Shown: in pieces, positions 1 to 9,011 of the stretch | Layout: each line of letters starts with the position of its first letter | Position numbering within the stretch: position 1 is the stretch's first letter | Source: Thalassospira sp. ER-Se-21-Dark | Lineage (GTDB): Bacteria; Pseudomonadota; Alphaproteobacteria; Rhodospirillales; Thalassospiraceae | Assembly: GCF_017922435.1 (NCBI RefSeq) | Contig: NZ_VDEZ01000002.1 | Location: 845,630-909,629, forward strand | Length of the DNA: 64,000 nt | Direction: 5' to 3' | Program-made: the position numbers and the translations under genes | The notes under the pieces: generated by a model | Database searches by the model: none | What the model was told of the DNA's origin: nothing | What the model saw: the letters and a program-made list of their open reading frames with translations, nothing else

Positions 1-155
1 ATGGCCAGCGACGAAGCAGTCCGGTGCGGCTTGCGTTTGGCACGCGCAATCTCGATATCGGTAAAGACACGCTTCATGAAACGCTCACCATGGCGTTCAA
101 GAGTAGCCTCTATCCGACGGATATCGCATAAATCTGTGCCAATCCCAATGATCAT
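1..155 (-). CDS. acpS: Holo-[acyl-carrier-protein] synthase, N-terminal part (cut by window edge)
   Basis: Transfers 4'-phosphopantetheine from CoA to the serine of apo-ACP, switching on fatty acid synthesis in the cytoplasm. The 51 visible codons begin [16 protein letters not shown], the family's N-terminal strand with the metal-binding aspartate (D8), followed by the conserved RVFTDIE stretch near residue 30. The rest lies beyond base 1. The ATG at 155-153 directly abuts the TAA stop of pdxJ with no spacer, so the two are almost certainly translated from one message. The pdxJ-acpS pairing is usual in proteobacteria. Identification rests on a short but characteristic N-terminus. Confidence 0.88.
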   Translation of the reverse strand, partial: MIIGIGTDLCDIRRIEATLERHGERFMKRVFTDIEIARAKRKPHRTASSLA

Positions 156-905
156 TTACGCATAACCTGCCTGCGTGCGTGCTTCATCCATCAAACGGCG
201 CATTTCGGCAATCGCCGCTTCAAGCCCGACAAACACCGCCTCACCAATCAGGAAATGCCCGATATTAAGCTCGGCAATTTCCGGCATGGCGGCAATCGGC
301 TTGACGGTTTCAAAATTCAAACCGTGACCGGCATGAATTTCAAGTCCGATCCCTGCCCCATATTGCACAGCATGGCGGATACGGTCCAGTTCACGGGCGC
401 GTTCTTCGTCGGTCTTCGCATCGCAATAGGCCCCGGTATGGATCTCCACCACGGGCGCACCAAGGCTTTTGGCGGCATCAAGCTGTGCTTCGGATGCCTC
501 GATAAACAATGAAACGCGAATGCCGGCATCACCAAGGTCCGAGACAAACCGTTTAAGATGATTATGCCCACCGGCAACATCCAGTCCGCCTTCGGTCGTG
601 CGTTCTTCGCGTTTTTCCGGCACCAGGCACACCGCATGCGGCTTGGTCTGAATTGCGATGGCCAGCATTTCATCGGTTGCCGCCATCTCGAAATTAAGCG
701 GCAAATCAACTTCTTCGCGCAGGCGCTGCATATCCGCATCACGGATATGGCGACGGTCTTCGCGCAAATGTGCCGTGATACCATCCGCACCGGCCGCCTT
801 TGCAAGGGCGGCTGCCCGCACCGGATCGGGCAAATCGCCGCCGCGGGCGTTTCGAATGGTCGCAACATGGTCAATATTGACCCCGAGGCGCAGCTTCGCA
901 TTCAT
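156..905 (-). CDS. pdxJ: Pyridoxine 5'-phosphate synthase
   Basis: Condenses 1-deoxy-xylulose 5-phosphate with 3-amino-2-oxopropyl phosphate to give pyridoxine 5'-phosphate, the last ring-forming step of DXP-dependent vitamin B6 synthesis. The 249-residue product is normal length for this TIM-barrel family. It opens with [17 protein letters not shown], and carries H46 in AHLREDRRH and E73 in NFEMA, matching the family's catalytic histidine and glutamate by position, plus a C-terminal [10 protein letters not shown] phosphate-binding loop. Its ATG overlaps the stop of the upstream DUF2062 gene by 4 bases, indicating translational coupling, and acpS follows with no gap. The DXP precursor also feeds isoprenoid synthesis through Dxr, encoded in this window near 55 kb. 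Confidence 0.96.
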   Translation of the reverse strand: MNAKLRLGVNIDHVATIRNARGGDLPDPVRAAALAKAAGADGITAHLREDRRHIRDADMQRLREEVDLPLNFEMAATDEMLAIAIQTKPHAVCLVPEKREERTTEGGLDVAGGHNHLKRFVSDLGDAGIRVSLFIEASEAQLDAAKSLGAPVVEIHTGAYCDAKTDEERARELDRIRHAVQYGAGIGLEIHAGHGLNFETVKPIAAMPEIAELNIGHFLIGEAVFVGLEAAIAEMRRLMDEARTQAGYA

Positions 906-1612
906 GATGTTTCATCCTGCTTTTTGGTGGCGTGCTTTGCGGCAGTTCCGATCTTTTCCTTGGCACTTTCAAGCATCGGGCCAAGGCCATGGCGCTCGGT
1001 CTTTTTCATCCGGCGCAAGATGCGGTTATGGCGATAAATCACAACCGCACGGCGGATCGGGAAGTAAAACAGCATCCAGATAACAATCGTGGTCGGAATG
1101 CAGCCAACCACCATCGGCCAGATGATATCAACAATGCTGGCCCAAAGTTGCCCCAGTGCCTGCTGATCGCTGACATCCCAATTGCCGAAAATAAGCCCGC
1201 CACCGACATAGTTCAGGCCAAGGACAACGAACTCCCACAGCACCGCCATATCGAAATGCACTGTCGAACTTGCCGAATGCGCGCCAAGGATCCAGTTACC
1301 ACAGGTATAAAGCCACAACCAGATAAACGGAAACGTCCAGGGATTGCCAACCACTGTGCCCAAAAGCGACGCCACCACGTTACTGCGCGTTAAAAGGCTC
1401 AGCAGTGTCGAGATGACAAAGTGGAACCCGATAAACGGCGTGAAAGACACCGCCGCCCCGATCGCAAAACCCGATGCGATGCTATAGGGCGACCCGGGCA
1501 AACGGGCGACGCGATGGGCAAAATACTGTGACGAACGACGCCATCCGCCGCGCGGCCATACCACGTTGCGTACACGCTGAAAGGATGAAGGTTTGCTGCG
1601 GCGCCGAAACAT
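902..1612 (-). CDS. DUF2062 domain membrane protein
   Basis: A 236-residue inner-membrane protein of unknown function. It has a basic N-terminus rich in Arg and Ser, then hydrophobic segments at roughly residues 45-70, 80-110, 125-150 and 180-205, and a charged C-terminus. The stretch [10 protein letters not shown] near residue 90 is the hallmark of the DUF2062 family, often described as membrane proteins next to cell-envelope or (p)ppGpp genes. It lies between the (p)ppGpp synthetase/hydrolase gene (129 bases upstream) and pdxJ (4-base overlap). I infer no enzymatic role; no catalytic motif is visible. Start ATG at 1612 chosen as the first ATG giving the family's usual basic N-terminus. Confidence 0.8.
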   Translation of the reverse strand: MFRRRSKPSSFQRVRNVVWPRGGWRRSSQYFAHRVARLPGSPYSIASGFAIGAAVSFTPFIGFHFVISTLLSLLTRSNVVASLLGTVVGNPWTFPFIWLWLYTCGNWILGAHSASSTVHFDMAVLWEFVVLGLNYVGGGLIFGNWDVSDQQALGQLWASIVDIIWPMVVGCIPTTIVIWMLFYFPIRRAVVIYRHNRILRRMKKTERHGLGPMLESAKEKIGTAAKHATKKQDETS

Positions 1613-1741
1613 GCGGGGTCAGTTCTGGATCTAATCACGTAATGCTAAAATCTTGAAGCATATGCGTAAGTGCTGACTGCGCGATTGGCAAGGCTTTTGC
1701 GCCAAATTCGCCTAAAAGGTGAAGGCGTTTACAGTTCGCCG

Positions 1742-3886
1742 TCACCCGCGCGCGCGTTCAACGGCATTGACCACCGGTGTGGCACGCAATGCGGCAATGA
1801 TATTGGTCAGGTGTTTGACATCGACCACATCGATATCAATCAGCATTTCAAAGAAGTCTGTTGTGCGATTGGTAAAGCGCAGATTGGTGATATTGCCATG
1901 GTTCTTGGCAATCACGCTGGTGATTGAACTAAGCGCGCCCTGCTCGTGGCCGACGGTCAATCCAAGGCGGCCGATGAAATGTTCCGGTTCGCCCTCGTTA
2001 TCCCACCCGACATCAAGCCAGCGTTCCGGCTGCTCGGTAAAGGTTTCAAGCGTATCGCAGTCAATCGTATGGATTGTCACCCCCTTGCCGGTTGTAACAA
2101 TCCCGACAATGCGGTCCCCCGGCAGCGGGTGGCAACAGCCGGCATAATGCACGGCCATACCGGGAATAAGGCCCTTGATCGGGATGGCGTGATCATGTTT
2201 GCGGGCGCGCACCTTATCAAGTGGCACAACCTTGCGCGCCGTTTCCTTGTCCTTGGTGCCCGGGAACACGGCATGAACAACTTCACGCCCGGTGTGATGC
2301 CCGGCCCCGACAAGGGTCAAAAGCGCATCAACCGACGGCTGCTTGAAGATTTTAAGAACCCCTTCAAGCGCCTTGTCGGAATAATCATAACCTTCCTGAC
2401 GGAACGCCTTTTGCAGGATCGCCTTGCCAAGATCCTTGTACTGGTCTTCCTGCTGCTGGCGGATAAAGCGGCGAATTCGCGCCCGCGCCTTGCCGGTAAC
2501 AACAAACCGTTCCCAGGTCGGATTCGGCGTCTGCGCCTTCGATGTTACGATTTCGACTTGGTCACCGTTATTGAGCACCGTGCGCAACGGCACCATCGCG
2601 CCATTGACCTTGGCCCCGACACAGGTATCGCCGATGTGGGTGTGGATCATATAGGCGAAATCGACCGGGGTTGCGCGGGCCGGAAGCGCAATCACATCGC
2701 CCTTCGGGCTAAAGCAGAACACCTGATCCTGGAACATCGCAAGCTTGGTATGTTCAAGGAATTCTTCCGGTTCGGACGCGTGTTCCAGAATATCAAGGAG
2801 GTCACGCAGCCAACGATACTGCACCCCTTCCTTCTGCTGACCGGTCGGTGCTTCCTGTTTATAGGCCCAGTGTGCTGCCACACCGTTTTCGTTGACCTCG
2901 TGCATCTGGCGGGTACGGATCTGAACCTCGATCCGGTGATTTTCCGGGCCCAGCACCGTGGTATGGATCGAACGATATCCGTTAGGTTTCGGGGTCGAAA
3001 TATAATCCTTGAACCGTCCCGGAACCACTTTGTAATTGGCGTGCAGATATCCCAGCACTTCGTAGCAATTGGGCATGTCATCGACCAGCACGCGAAACGC
3101 CATGATGTCAGACAGCTCACCAAAGGTGATGTTCTTGCGCTGCATCTTCTGCCAGATCGAATAGGGCCGCTTTTCGCGCCCGTAAATGTCGACCTTAAGC
3201 CCCTGGCGCGAAATGACTTCGGTCAGTTCGGAAACAATCCGGCTGACGACGTTGTCGTCCTTCTCGCGCAGGAATTCCAGACGTGCGAGGATCGAATCAC
3301 GTGCTTCGGGATTGATATGCTGGAAGGCCAGATCTTCAAGCTCTTCCTTGATGTCATGCATACCGATGCGCTCGGCAAGCGGGGCATAAATCTCAAGCGT
3401 TTCAGCAGCGATCCGCACGCGCTTTTCCGGCTTGGAGATATAATGCAACGTCCGCATGTTGTGCAGTCGGTCGGCAAGTTTGACCAGCAACACGCGAATG
3501 TCTTCGGACATCGCCAAAAGCAGTTTGCGGAAGTTTTCCGCCTGCTTGGAATCAGCGGACTTCAGCTCGATCTGGGTCAGCTTGGTCACACCATCGACCA
3601 GCTTCATGATGTTGGTCCCGAAAAGCTTGGTGATCTCTTCAGGCGTCGCATCGGTATCTTCGATGGTGTCGTGCAGAAGGGCCGTGATGATCGTGTCGCA
3701 ATCAAGCTTGTAATTGGTCAGAATGCCTGCGACTTCAATCGGATGGGAAAAATACGGGTCACCGGATGCGCGCTTTTGCGAACCGTGTTTCTGGGTCGCA
3801 TAGACATAGGCCCGGTTCAGCGTGGTTTCGCACGCATCGGGGTCGTATGCCTTAACCCGTTCAACAAGTTCGTATTGGCGCATCAT
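1742..3886 (-). CDS. spoT: Bifunctional (p)ppGpp synthetase/hydrolase (Rel/SpoT)
   Basis: Makes and degrades the stringent-response alarmone (p)ppGpp. The 714-residue protein has the full long-RSH layout: N-terminal HD hydrolase with the metal-binding H72-D73 in LLHDTIEDT, a synthetase domain around residues 230-345 containing RFKDYIS, a TGS domain around 385-445 and a C-terminal ACT domain from about 640. The RxKD (rather than ExDD) motif in the synthetase is typical of bifunctional enzymes in single-RSH alphaproteobacteria, and the intact HD motif argues both activities are present. Two ATGs occur in tandem (3886 and 3883); a GGAG lies about 10 bases before the first. rpoZ, encoding another ppGpp-linked protein, is next upstream on the same strand but separated by a terminator. 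Confidence 0.96.
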   Translation of the reverse strand: MMRQYELVERVKAYDPDACETTLNRAYVYATQKHGSQKRASGDPYFSHPIEVAGILTNYKLDCDTIITALLHDTIEDTDATPEEITKLFGTNIMKLVDGVTKLTQIELKSADSKQAENFRKLLLAMSEDIRVLLVKLADRLHNMRTLHYISKPEKRVRIAAETLEIYAPLAERIGMHDIKEELEDLAFQHINPEARDSILARLEFLREKDDNVVSRIVSELTEVISRQGLKVDIYGREKRPYSIWQKMQRKNITFGELSDIMAFRVLVDDMPNCYEVLGYLHANYKVVPGRFKDYISTPKPNGYRSIHTTVLGPENHRIEVQIRTRQMHEVNENGVAAHWAYKQEAPTGQQKEGVQYRWLRDLLDILEHASEPEEFLEHTKLAMFQDQVFCFSPKGDVIALPARATPVDFAYMIHTHIGDTCVGAKVNGAMVPLRTVLNNGDQVEIVTSKAQTPNPTWERFVVTGKARARIRRFIRQQQEDQYKDLGKAILQKAFRQEGYDYSDKALEGVLKIFKQPSVDALLTLVGAGHHTGREVVHAVFPGTKDKETARKVVPLDKVRARKHDHAIPIKGLIPGMAVHYAGCCHPLPGDRIVGIVTTGKGVTIHTIDCDTLETFTEQPERWLDVGWDNEGEPEHFIGRLGLTVGHEQGALSSITSVIAKNHGNITNLRFTNRTTDFFEMLIDIDVVDVKHLTNIIAALRATPVVNAVERARG

Positions 3887-3957
3887 TCAGGGGCATCTCC
3901 GCAATTTTCCCAAGGGGATATAGTTCGTCCCCTTTCATAAGATAGTACGATCTGGAC

Positions 3958-3990
3958 AAAAAAAAGCCACGGAAGATAAACACCGTGGCT
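3958..3990 (-). terminator. Intrinsic terminator of rpoZ
   Basis: An 8-bp stem (AGCCACGG at 3965-3972 with CCGTGGCT at 3983-3990, loop of 10) is followed on the minus strand by a run of about eight T. It lies 39 bases past the rpoZ stop and separates rpoZ from spoT. Confidence 0.85.
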
Positions 3991-4028
3991 CTTCTTTTGG
4001 AAAGGTTCAGATCAAAACCAGTCTGACC

Positions 4029-4361
4029 TTATTCTTCTTCCGACGGAGCAACAACGCCAGCGGAAGCATCTTCAACAGCTTCAGCAACCAGCTTCGGACC
4101 GAAATCGTCTTCGGTTTCTTCCGGCTCATCGGCTTCAACATGCCGCTGCAGACCCTGCACCATGCCATTGCGCAGATCGTCAAAATCAACCGTTACTTCG
4201 GCAATTTCACGCAGCGCAACAACCGGGTTCTTGTCGTTGTCACGATCAATGGTCAGTTCTGCACCGGCCGAGATGTTGCGTGCACGCTGAGCTGCGAGCA
4301 TTACAAGCTCAAAGCGGTTCGGAATCTTGTCAACGCAATCTTCGACGGTAACGCGCGCCAT
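4029..4361 (-). CDS. rpoZ: RNA polymerase omega subunit
   Basis: Omega is the small subunit that helps fold and assemble beta-prime in RNA polymerase and forms part of a ppGpp site in proteobacteria. The 110-residue product starts [20 protein letters not shown] and continues with the conserved [12 protein letters not shown] and [11 protein letters not shown] segments. The C-terminal 30 residues are acidic and low-complexity (Glu/Asp/Ala/Val), as in many alphaproteobacterial omegas. A strong promoter lies 41 bases upstream and a terminator downstream, so rpoZ looks like its own transcription unit, apart from possible read-through from folK. Confidence 0.96.
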   Translation of the reverse strand: MARVTVEDCVDKIPNRFELVMLAAQRARNISAGAELTIDRDNDKNPVVALREIAEVTVDFDDLRNGMVQGLQRHVEADEPEETEDDFGPKLVAEAVEDASAGVVAPSEEE

Positions 4362-4401
4362 AAATGTCTCCAGAAATACTTTTGGGGTGTCCAGACCGAG
4401 C

Positions 4402-4430
4402 TTTATAGCGTCGGATCACGTGTGTTGCAA
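4402..4430 (-). promoter_or_regulatory. Promoter of rpoZ (TTGCAA-17-TATAAA)
   Basis: On the minus strand a -35 TTGCAA (4430-4425) and a -10 TATAAA (4407-4402) are separated by exactly 17 bases. This is among the best sigma-70-type matches in the window and sits 41-69 bases before the rpoZ ATG, leaving a short leader containing a GGAG ribosome-binding site. Confidence 0.75.
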
Positions 4431-4470
4431 CAGCGAAACCACTCTTTCGATCAGGTTTTCGCATGCTTTA

Positions 4471-4989
4471 TCAGCCATTCGTTTGTTTGCGAATCTGCTG
4501 ATCGGCCGGCAGATCCGAAATCAGATCGTCTACTGTGCGGTTCAAAACCGGGTGAACCCAGTCGGCAACCACATCCCGCAAGGGCAGCAAGACAAACGCC
4601 CGCTCGGCCATGCGCGGGTGCGGCACATGAATGCCGCCGTCCTCACGCACCAATTCCCGGCCATAGGCAATCAGGTCAAGGTCAATGACGCGCGCGGCAT
4701 TGCGTTCCCGCCGGACACGCCCGAATTCGGCCTCAACGTCATGCAAACGTTCAAGCAGATCATGCGCTGACAAGCCCGTCGAAATGCGTGCAACACCGTT
4801 CACGTACCAGGGCTGATCGGAAATCGGCACCGGTGCGGTTTCATAAAACGATGACACCTGATCAATCGAAATGTCGCCATTTTCGGCCAATCGACGCAGT
4901 GCGGCTTTCAATGTTTGTGCAGGCGCACCATATTCTTCGGTAGGCAAATTTGCACCGAAAGCAATCAGGATAGCGTCATCCGCGATCAT
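4471..4989 (-). CDS. folK: 2-amino-4-hydroxy-6-hydroxymethyldihydropteridine diphosphokinase (HPPK)
   Basis: Transfers pyrophosphate from ATP to 6-hydroxymethyl-7,8-dihydropterin in folate synthesis. With the ATG at 4989 the protein is 172 residues, typical for HPPK, and begins just before the first strand (ILIAFGANLP). SSFYETAPVP, QPWYVNGVARI and the ATP/Mg site RVIDLDLIAYG with a following HPRMAERAFVL are all diagnostic. The reading frame stays open 48 codons further upstream, but that extension has no HPPK homology pattern, so I reject the longer start. It stands apart from folB and folP and is divergent from the NYN gene. The ribosome-binding site at this start is weak, which is the main doubt. 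Confidence 0.92.
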   Translation of the reverse strand: MIADDAILIAFGANLPTEEYGAPAQTLKAALRRLAENGDISIDQVSSFYETAPVPISDQPWYVNGVARISTGLSAHDLLERLHDVEAEFGRVRRERNAARVIDLDLIAYGRELVREDGGIHVPHPRMAERAFVLLPLRDVVADWVHPVLNRTVDDLISDLPADQQIRKQTNG

Positions 4990-5159
4990 GCTGGTGTCTG
5001 ACGGTGAAGAATTGCGCACAAAGAAGACCTTCGGTTCGGTGATTGGGCGTATGACAAGGTTCGGGAAGACGGCATATCTAAGGGAGCCACCCTGCTCTGT
5101 CCACGATATTTTCGCCTTTCTTTGTCCCTGCACCCACGGTAAACATGAAAGGTCTGTAT

Positions 5160-5189
5160 TTGAAAGTTCCGTATTTTAGGAACTCTAAT
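5160..5189 (+). promoter_or_regulatory. Candidate promoter of the NYN/UDG/RecQ cluster with an internal dyad
   Basis: TTGAAA (5160-5165) and TCTAAT (5184-5189) are spaced 18 bases, each one mismatch from consensus, 31 bases before the NYN start. An inverted repeat AGTTCC (5165-5170) / GGAACT (5179-5184) with 8 bases between fills the spacer, placing a possible operator exactly where RNA polymerase would bind. No regulator is identified. Confidence 0.55.
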
Positions 5190-5219
5190 AATTAAATTTG
5201 ATGTTTGAGGAATTTAACG

Positions 5220-5828
5220 ATGATTTTTTACCCGCAAGAACGCATCGGGTTATTTATCGACGGCTCCAATCTTTATGCCGCTGCCCGTGCCCTTGGTTTT
5301 GACATTGATTATAAACGTCTTTTGGACCTTTTTGCCCAGAAAGGTCAGCTGATCCGGGCCTTCTACTACACCGCCCTGATTGAAGATCAGGAATATTCCC
5401 CGATCCGCCCGCTTGTCGATTGGCTGGACTATAACGGCTACACCATGGTCACCAAACCGACCAAGGAGTTCACCGACGCCGCCGGTCGCCGCAAGATCAA
5501 GGGCAACATGGATATCGAGTTGGCAATTGACGTCATGGAAATGGCGCAACACCTTGATCATGTTGTTATTTTCTCGGGCGATGGTGATTTCCGCCGTCTG
5601 GTTGACGCCGTGCAGCGCAAAGGTGTGCGCGTCACTGTTGTTTCGACCGTCAAATCAAACCCGCCAATGGTTGCCGACGAATTGCGCCGTCAGGCCGATA
5701 ACTTTATCGAACTGACCGCCCTTGAAGGCACGATTGCGCGCAAGGTTCAGCAACGCCGCGACGACGATCATCCCGATATCGACGATCATCCTGAACATCC
5801 CGATCTCGAAGAATTCGATTACGATTGA
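5220..5828 (+). CDS. NYN (PIN-like) domain protein, LabA/DUF88 type
   Basis: A 202-residue protein of the NYN superfamily, PIN-like folds usually thought to be metal-dependent RNases. Visible acidic positions fit the fold: D14 in GLFIDGSNLY, Asp in GNMDIELAIDVME near residue 100, and the SGDGDFRRLVDA motif near 120. The last 20 or so residues are an unusual His/Asp/Glu-rich tail. ATG at 5220 is preferred over an upstream TTG at 5205, because TGAGG sits 9 bases before the ATG and family members start just before this point. It heads a plus-strand group with uracil-DNA glycosylase and RecQ and is divergent from folK. The substrate is unknown. Confidence 0.85.
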   Translation: MIFYPQERIGLFIDGSNLYAAARALGFDIDYKRLLDLFAQKGQLIRAFYYTALIEDQEYSPIRPLVDWLDYNGYTMVTKPTKEFTDAAGRRKIKGNMDIELAIDVMEMAQHLDHVVIFSGDGDFRRLVDAVQRKGVRVTVVSTVKSNPPMVADELRRQADNFIELTALEGTIARKVQQRRDDDHPDIDDHPEHPDLEEFDYD

Positions 5829-5868
5829 TCGCGACACTGCGTCGCCCGTCACCCTGCCCTGATCACCA

Positions 5869-5894
5869 CCGGTTACAGCCCGCACTGTAACCGG
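5869..5894. other. Perfect 10-bp intergenic hairpin before the UDG gene
   Basis: CCGGTTACAG (5869-5878) pairs perfectly with CTGTAACCGG (5885-5894) over a 6-base loop. No T-run follows on either strand, so it is not an ordinary intrinsic terminator. It lies 18 bases before the UDG start codon in the 84-base gap after the NYN gene. Possible roles are mRNA processing, attenuation of translation or a protein-binding dyad. Confidence 0.7.
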
Positions 5895-5912
5895 CAAAAC
5901 GTCAGACTTGCC

Positions 5913-6554
5913 ATGACCGCCTATCAGCAACCCGATATCGATTGTCAGCTTTGCCCGCGCCTTGTTGAATTCCGCCGCAAGAATCAGGAAAAATTTCCAG
6001 AATTCTACAACGGTCCTGTCCGTCCGTTCGGACCGCTTGATGCGCGTCTTCTGATCGTTGGTCTTGCCCCCGGGCTCAAGGGGGCTAATGCCACTGGCCG
6101 CCCTTTCACCGGCGACTATGCGGGTGATCTTTTGTACGACACGCTTAAAAAATTCGGCTTTGCCAAGGGCACCTATGACAAACGCCCGGATGACGGCCTT
6201 GAACTGGTTGATTGCCGCATCACCAACGCGGTGAAATGCGTTCCCCCGGAAAACAAACCCACCGGGCCAGAGGCCAATACATGCCGCCCGTTCCTGATCA
6301 GCGAATTTGATGCCATGAAGAACCTGTCGGCCATTCTTTGCCTTGGGCAGGTCGCCCATCAGGCGATGCTGCGCACCTTCGGGCTCAAGCTTTCATCGCT
6401 GAAATTTGGCCATGGCGCGTCGCATAAAATGGAAAATGGCATCACATTGTTTGATAGCTATCACTGTTCGCGCTACAACACCCAGACCTATCGCCTGACG
6501 CCAGAGATGTTTGAAAACGTCTTTGCCGGAATTCGCGCACATCTGGACGGTTAA
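5913..6554 (+). CDS. Uracil-DNA glycosylase, family 5 (UDGb)-like, Fe-S type
   Basis: Removes uracil (and in family 5 often other deaminated bases) from DNA to start base-excision repair. The 213-residue protein has the UDG motif 1 variant [19 protein letters not shown] near residues 48-66, where family 5 lacks the polar catalytic residue of family 1, and the C-terminal SYHCSRYN motif. Cysteines at CQLCPRL near the N-terminus and in [14 protein letters not shown]...TC near 105-125 match the four-cysteine 4Fe-4S site of families 4 and 5. It follows the NYN gene by 84 bases, and recQ starts about 20 bases after its stop, so the three genes are probably co-transcribed. Confidence 0.88.
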   Translation: MTAYQQPDIDCQLCPRLVEFRRKNQEKFPEFYNGPVRPFGPLDARLLIVGLAPGLKGANATGRPFTGDYAGDLLYDTLKKFGFAKGTYDKRPDDGLELVDCRITNAVKCVPPENKPTGPEANTCRPFLISEFDAMKNLSAILCLGQVAHQAMLRTFGLKLSSLKFGHGASHKMENGITLFDSYHCSRYNTQTYRLTPEMFENVFAGIRAHLDG

Positions 6555-6573
6555 TTTGCCCGATACATTGCCC

Positions 6574-8406
6574 ATGCCCGACCTTCTCGACCGACCTGTA
6601 CAACGTCAGCCGATTGACGTTCTGCAAGAAGTGTTCGGCTATGACAGCTTTCGTGGCCAACAGGCTGAAATCATTGATCATGTCATCGCTGGAAATGATG
6701 CACTCGTCCTGATGCCGACTGGCGGCGGCAAGTCGCTTTGCTATCAGGTGCCAGCCCTGTGCCGCCCGGGAACGGCGGTTGTCGTATCCCCACTGATCGC
6801 GCTTATGAAGGATCAGGTTGATGCCCTTAATCAGCTGGGCGTCAAGGCCGCCTTTATCAATTCGACCCTTGCCCCCGATGCCGCGCGCGAAATTGAAACG
6901 CGTGCCGTCGATGGTGATATCGATCTTCTCTATGTGGCGCCGGAACGTTTTGCCTCTGACCGGTTCTTGAACCTGCTCGACCGGATCAGCATTTCATTGT
7001 TTGCAATTGATGAAGCCCACTGCGTGTCGCAATGGGGCCATGATTTCCGCCCGGAATATCGCCGGCTTGATTTGCTGCCAACCCGCTTTGCCCATGTGCC
7101 GCGCATTGCGCTGACGGCAACGGCCGATACACCGACCCGCAAAGACATTGCCGAAAACCTGCATCTGACCGATGCACAGTGCTTTATCACCGGCTTTGAC
7201 CGCCCGAACATCACCTATCGCATTGAAACCAAGGGCAATGCCAAGCAACGCCTGCTGTCGTTCCTTAATCGCGAACATGCAAAGGATGCTGGGATTGTCT
7301 ATTGCCTGTCACGACGCAAAACCGAAGACGTCGCGCAATGGCTTTCGGAAAATGGTCGACCGGCCCTGCCGTATCACGCTGGTCTGGCACAGGAAACACG
7401 CCAACTTCATCAGGACCGCTTCCTGCGTGAAGACGGGCTGATCATCTGTGCCACTGTGGCCTTTGGCATGGGGATCGACAAACCCAATGTCCGCTTTGTC
7501 GCCCATCTCAATCTGCCCAAAAGCATGGAAGCCTATTATCAGGAAACCGGGCGTGCCGGGCGTGACGGACTGCCGGCCAATGCGTGGATGAATTACGATC
7601 TGTCCGATATCGTTTCGATCCGAAGCATGGTGGCCGGATCCGACGCCCCCGAAGCCCAGAAACGCATTGAGTCGCGTAAACTCGATGCGCTGGTTGGTCT
7701 TGCGGAAACGACCCGTTGCCGCCGTCAGGTGATCCTGTCCTATTTTGGTGAAGATCGGCACGAGCCGTGCGGCAACTGCGACACCTGCCTTGAACCGGTT
7801 GACACCTGGGATGCAACCCAGGCCTCTCGCAAGGCGCTGTCGGCGGTGTATCGCACCGGCCAACGCTTTGGCCCGGCACATGTGATCGAAGTCCTGATGG
7901 GTCGCAAGACCGAAAAAATCCGCCAAAACGGCCATGACAAGCTTTCGGTCTATGCCATTGGCAAGGACATTGCGCAGCCACAATGGCGCTCGGTCTTCCG
8001 ACAGCTCCTTGCCATGGGATATCTCGAAGTCGATGTCGAAGGACACGGTGGCGTCTATTTGACCGAGGAGTCCCGACCGGTGCTGCGCGGCGAAAAAGTC
8101 GTCGAAATGCGCAAGGACCCCGGCGAAAGCAAACGCGCCATGACCAAGCGTCTGCGCGATTTTGATACAGAGTTCGAAAACGAGGAAGACCGCGATCTTT
8201 GGGAACGTTTGCGCACGCTGCGTCGCGAACTGGCCACCAGCCAGAATGTGCCGCCCTATGTGATCTTCAGTGACCGGACACTATGGGAAATGGTGCGTTT
8301 CAAGCCCCGCACCCTTGAAGATATGGCATCCATCAACGGTGTCGGCGTCAAAAAGCTTGATCAGTATGGATTGGCATTTCTTGATGTCATGGACGGACGG
8401 CGGTAA
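6574..8406 (+). CDS. recQ: ATP-dependent DNA helicase RecQ
   Basis: A 3'-to-5' superfamily-2 helicase acting in recombination and fork repair. The start at ATG 6574 gives 610 residues, the size of E. coli RecQ. Walker A is [12 protein letters not shown], Walker B is DEAHC followed by the RecQ aromatic loop ([13 protein letters not shown]), and motif VI is ETGRAGRDG. The zinc site is [21 protein letters not shown], followed by the RQC winged helix and a C-terminal HRDC domain ending near residue 605. The frame is open back to an ATG at 6511 and a TTG at 6556, but those would overlap the UDG gene or lack homology; no start has a good ribosome-binding site, so the exact start is uncertain. Confidence 0.95.
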   Translation: MPDLLDRPVQRQPIDVLQEVFGYDSFRGQQAEIIDHVIAGNDALVLMPTGGGKSLCYQVPALCRPGTAVVVSPLIALMKDQVDALNQLGVKAAFINSTLAPDAAREIETRAVDGDIDLLYVAPERFASDRFLNLLDRISISLFAIDEAHCVSQWGHDFRPEYRRLDLLPTRFAHVPRIALTATADTPTRKDIAENLHLTDAQCFITGFDRPNITYRIETKGNAKQRLLSFLNREHAKDAGIVYCLSRRKTEDVAQWLSENGRPALPYHAGLAQETRQLHQDRFLREDGLIICATVAFGMGIDKPNVRFVAHLNLPKSMEAYYQETGRAGRDGLPANAWMNYDLSDIVSIRSMVAGSDAPEAQKRIESRKLDALVGLAETTRCRRQVILSYFGEDRHEPCGNCDTCLEPVDTWDATQASRKALSAVYRTGQRFGPAHVIEVLMGRKTEKIRQNGHDKLSVYAIGKDIAQPQWRSVFRQLLAMGYLEVDVEGHGGVYLTEESRPVLRGEKVVEMRKDPGESKRAMTKRLRDFDTEFENEEDRDLWERLRTLRRELATSQNVPPYVIFSDRTLWEMVRFKPRTLEDMASINGVGVKKLDQYGLAFLDVMDGRR

Positions 8407-8447
8407 TCCGCCGTCCCGTCATCAAATCATCTTTTGGCAGTTTTGCC

Positions 8448-9011
8448 CTAAAGGCTTGCGCGAATGGCGCTGACAATTTCCTCGTCTTCCGGCTTGGTCC
8501 GACTGTCAAAGCTTTGAATAAGCTTGCCATCGCGGCCAATCAGATATTTGTGGAAATTCCATTGCGGGGCGTTTTCAGCACCCAATTCCTGCTCCGCCCA
8601 CTTATAGAACGGGTGCGCATCCGGGCCTTTGACCGTGGTTTTTGATGTCAGCGGGAAGTCGACATCAAAATTGACCTCACAGAAATCAAGGATATCGGCA
8701 TCCTCGCTATATTCCTGTCCGCCAAAATCGGCCGACGGGACGCCAAGGACAACAAGCCCCTCGTCACGGTAATCTTCCCACAGTTTCTGCAGGCCGGTAT
8801 ATTGTGGCGTAAACCCGCACATCGAGGCGGTATTTACCAGCAAAACGACTTTGTCGTTATACTCTGAAAGATGGATTTCACCGGCATCAATCGCCGGGAA
8901 AGAAAAGTCGTATGCAGATGGCGCATCATCCGATGCCATTGTCTCCCTCCAGGACAAACTCACGACAACAATAGTAAAGACAAAGAATACAACGAATTGC
9001 CGCCTATTCAT
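8448..9011 (-). CDS. Exported glutathione peroxidase family protein
   Basis: A thiol peroxidase of the glutathione peroxidase fold, 187 residues from the ATG at 9011. The first ~26 residues (MNRRQFVVFF then a hydrophobic core and an Ala-Ser-type cleavage region) form a signal peptide or anchor, placing it in the periplasm. Cysteine C65 in NTASMCGFTPQY is the peroxidatic residue (Cys, not Sec); the Gln in FGGQEYS and Trp in QWNFHKYLI complete the catalytic triad. Many bacterial members use thioredoxin rather than glutathione, so the reductant is open. GGAGGAG lies just before the ATG, and the gene overlaps the end of the molybdoprotein gene upstream by 8 bases. Confidence 0.9.
   Translation of the reverse strand: MNRRQFVVFFVFTIVVVSLSWRETMASDDAPSAYDFSFPAIDAGEIHLSEYNDKVVLLVNTASMCGFTPQYTGLQKLWEDYRDEGLVVLGVPSADFGGQEYSEDADILDFCEVNFDVDFPLTSKTTVKGPDAHPFYKWAEQELGAENAPQWNFHKYLIGRDGKLIQSFDSRTKPEDEEIVSAIRASL

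Noticed and set aside
1..12. Plus-strand ATG at base 1 as a gene start
   Set aside because: It is the complement of the acpS coding strand and the frame shows no similarity to anything.
1946..3940. A 664-codon plus-strand open frame opposite the (p)ppGpp synthetase/hydrolase gene
   Set aside because: It is antisense to a gene with complete, conserved domains. Its translation shows no recognisable motif and is rich in Arg/His/Gln as expected from reading the complement of a codon-biased gene.
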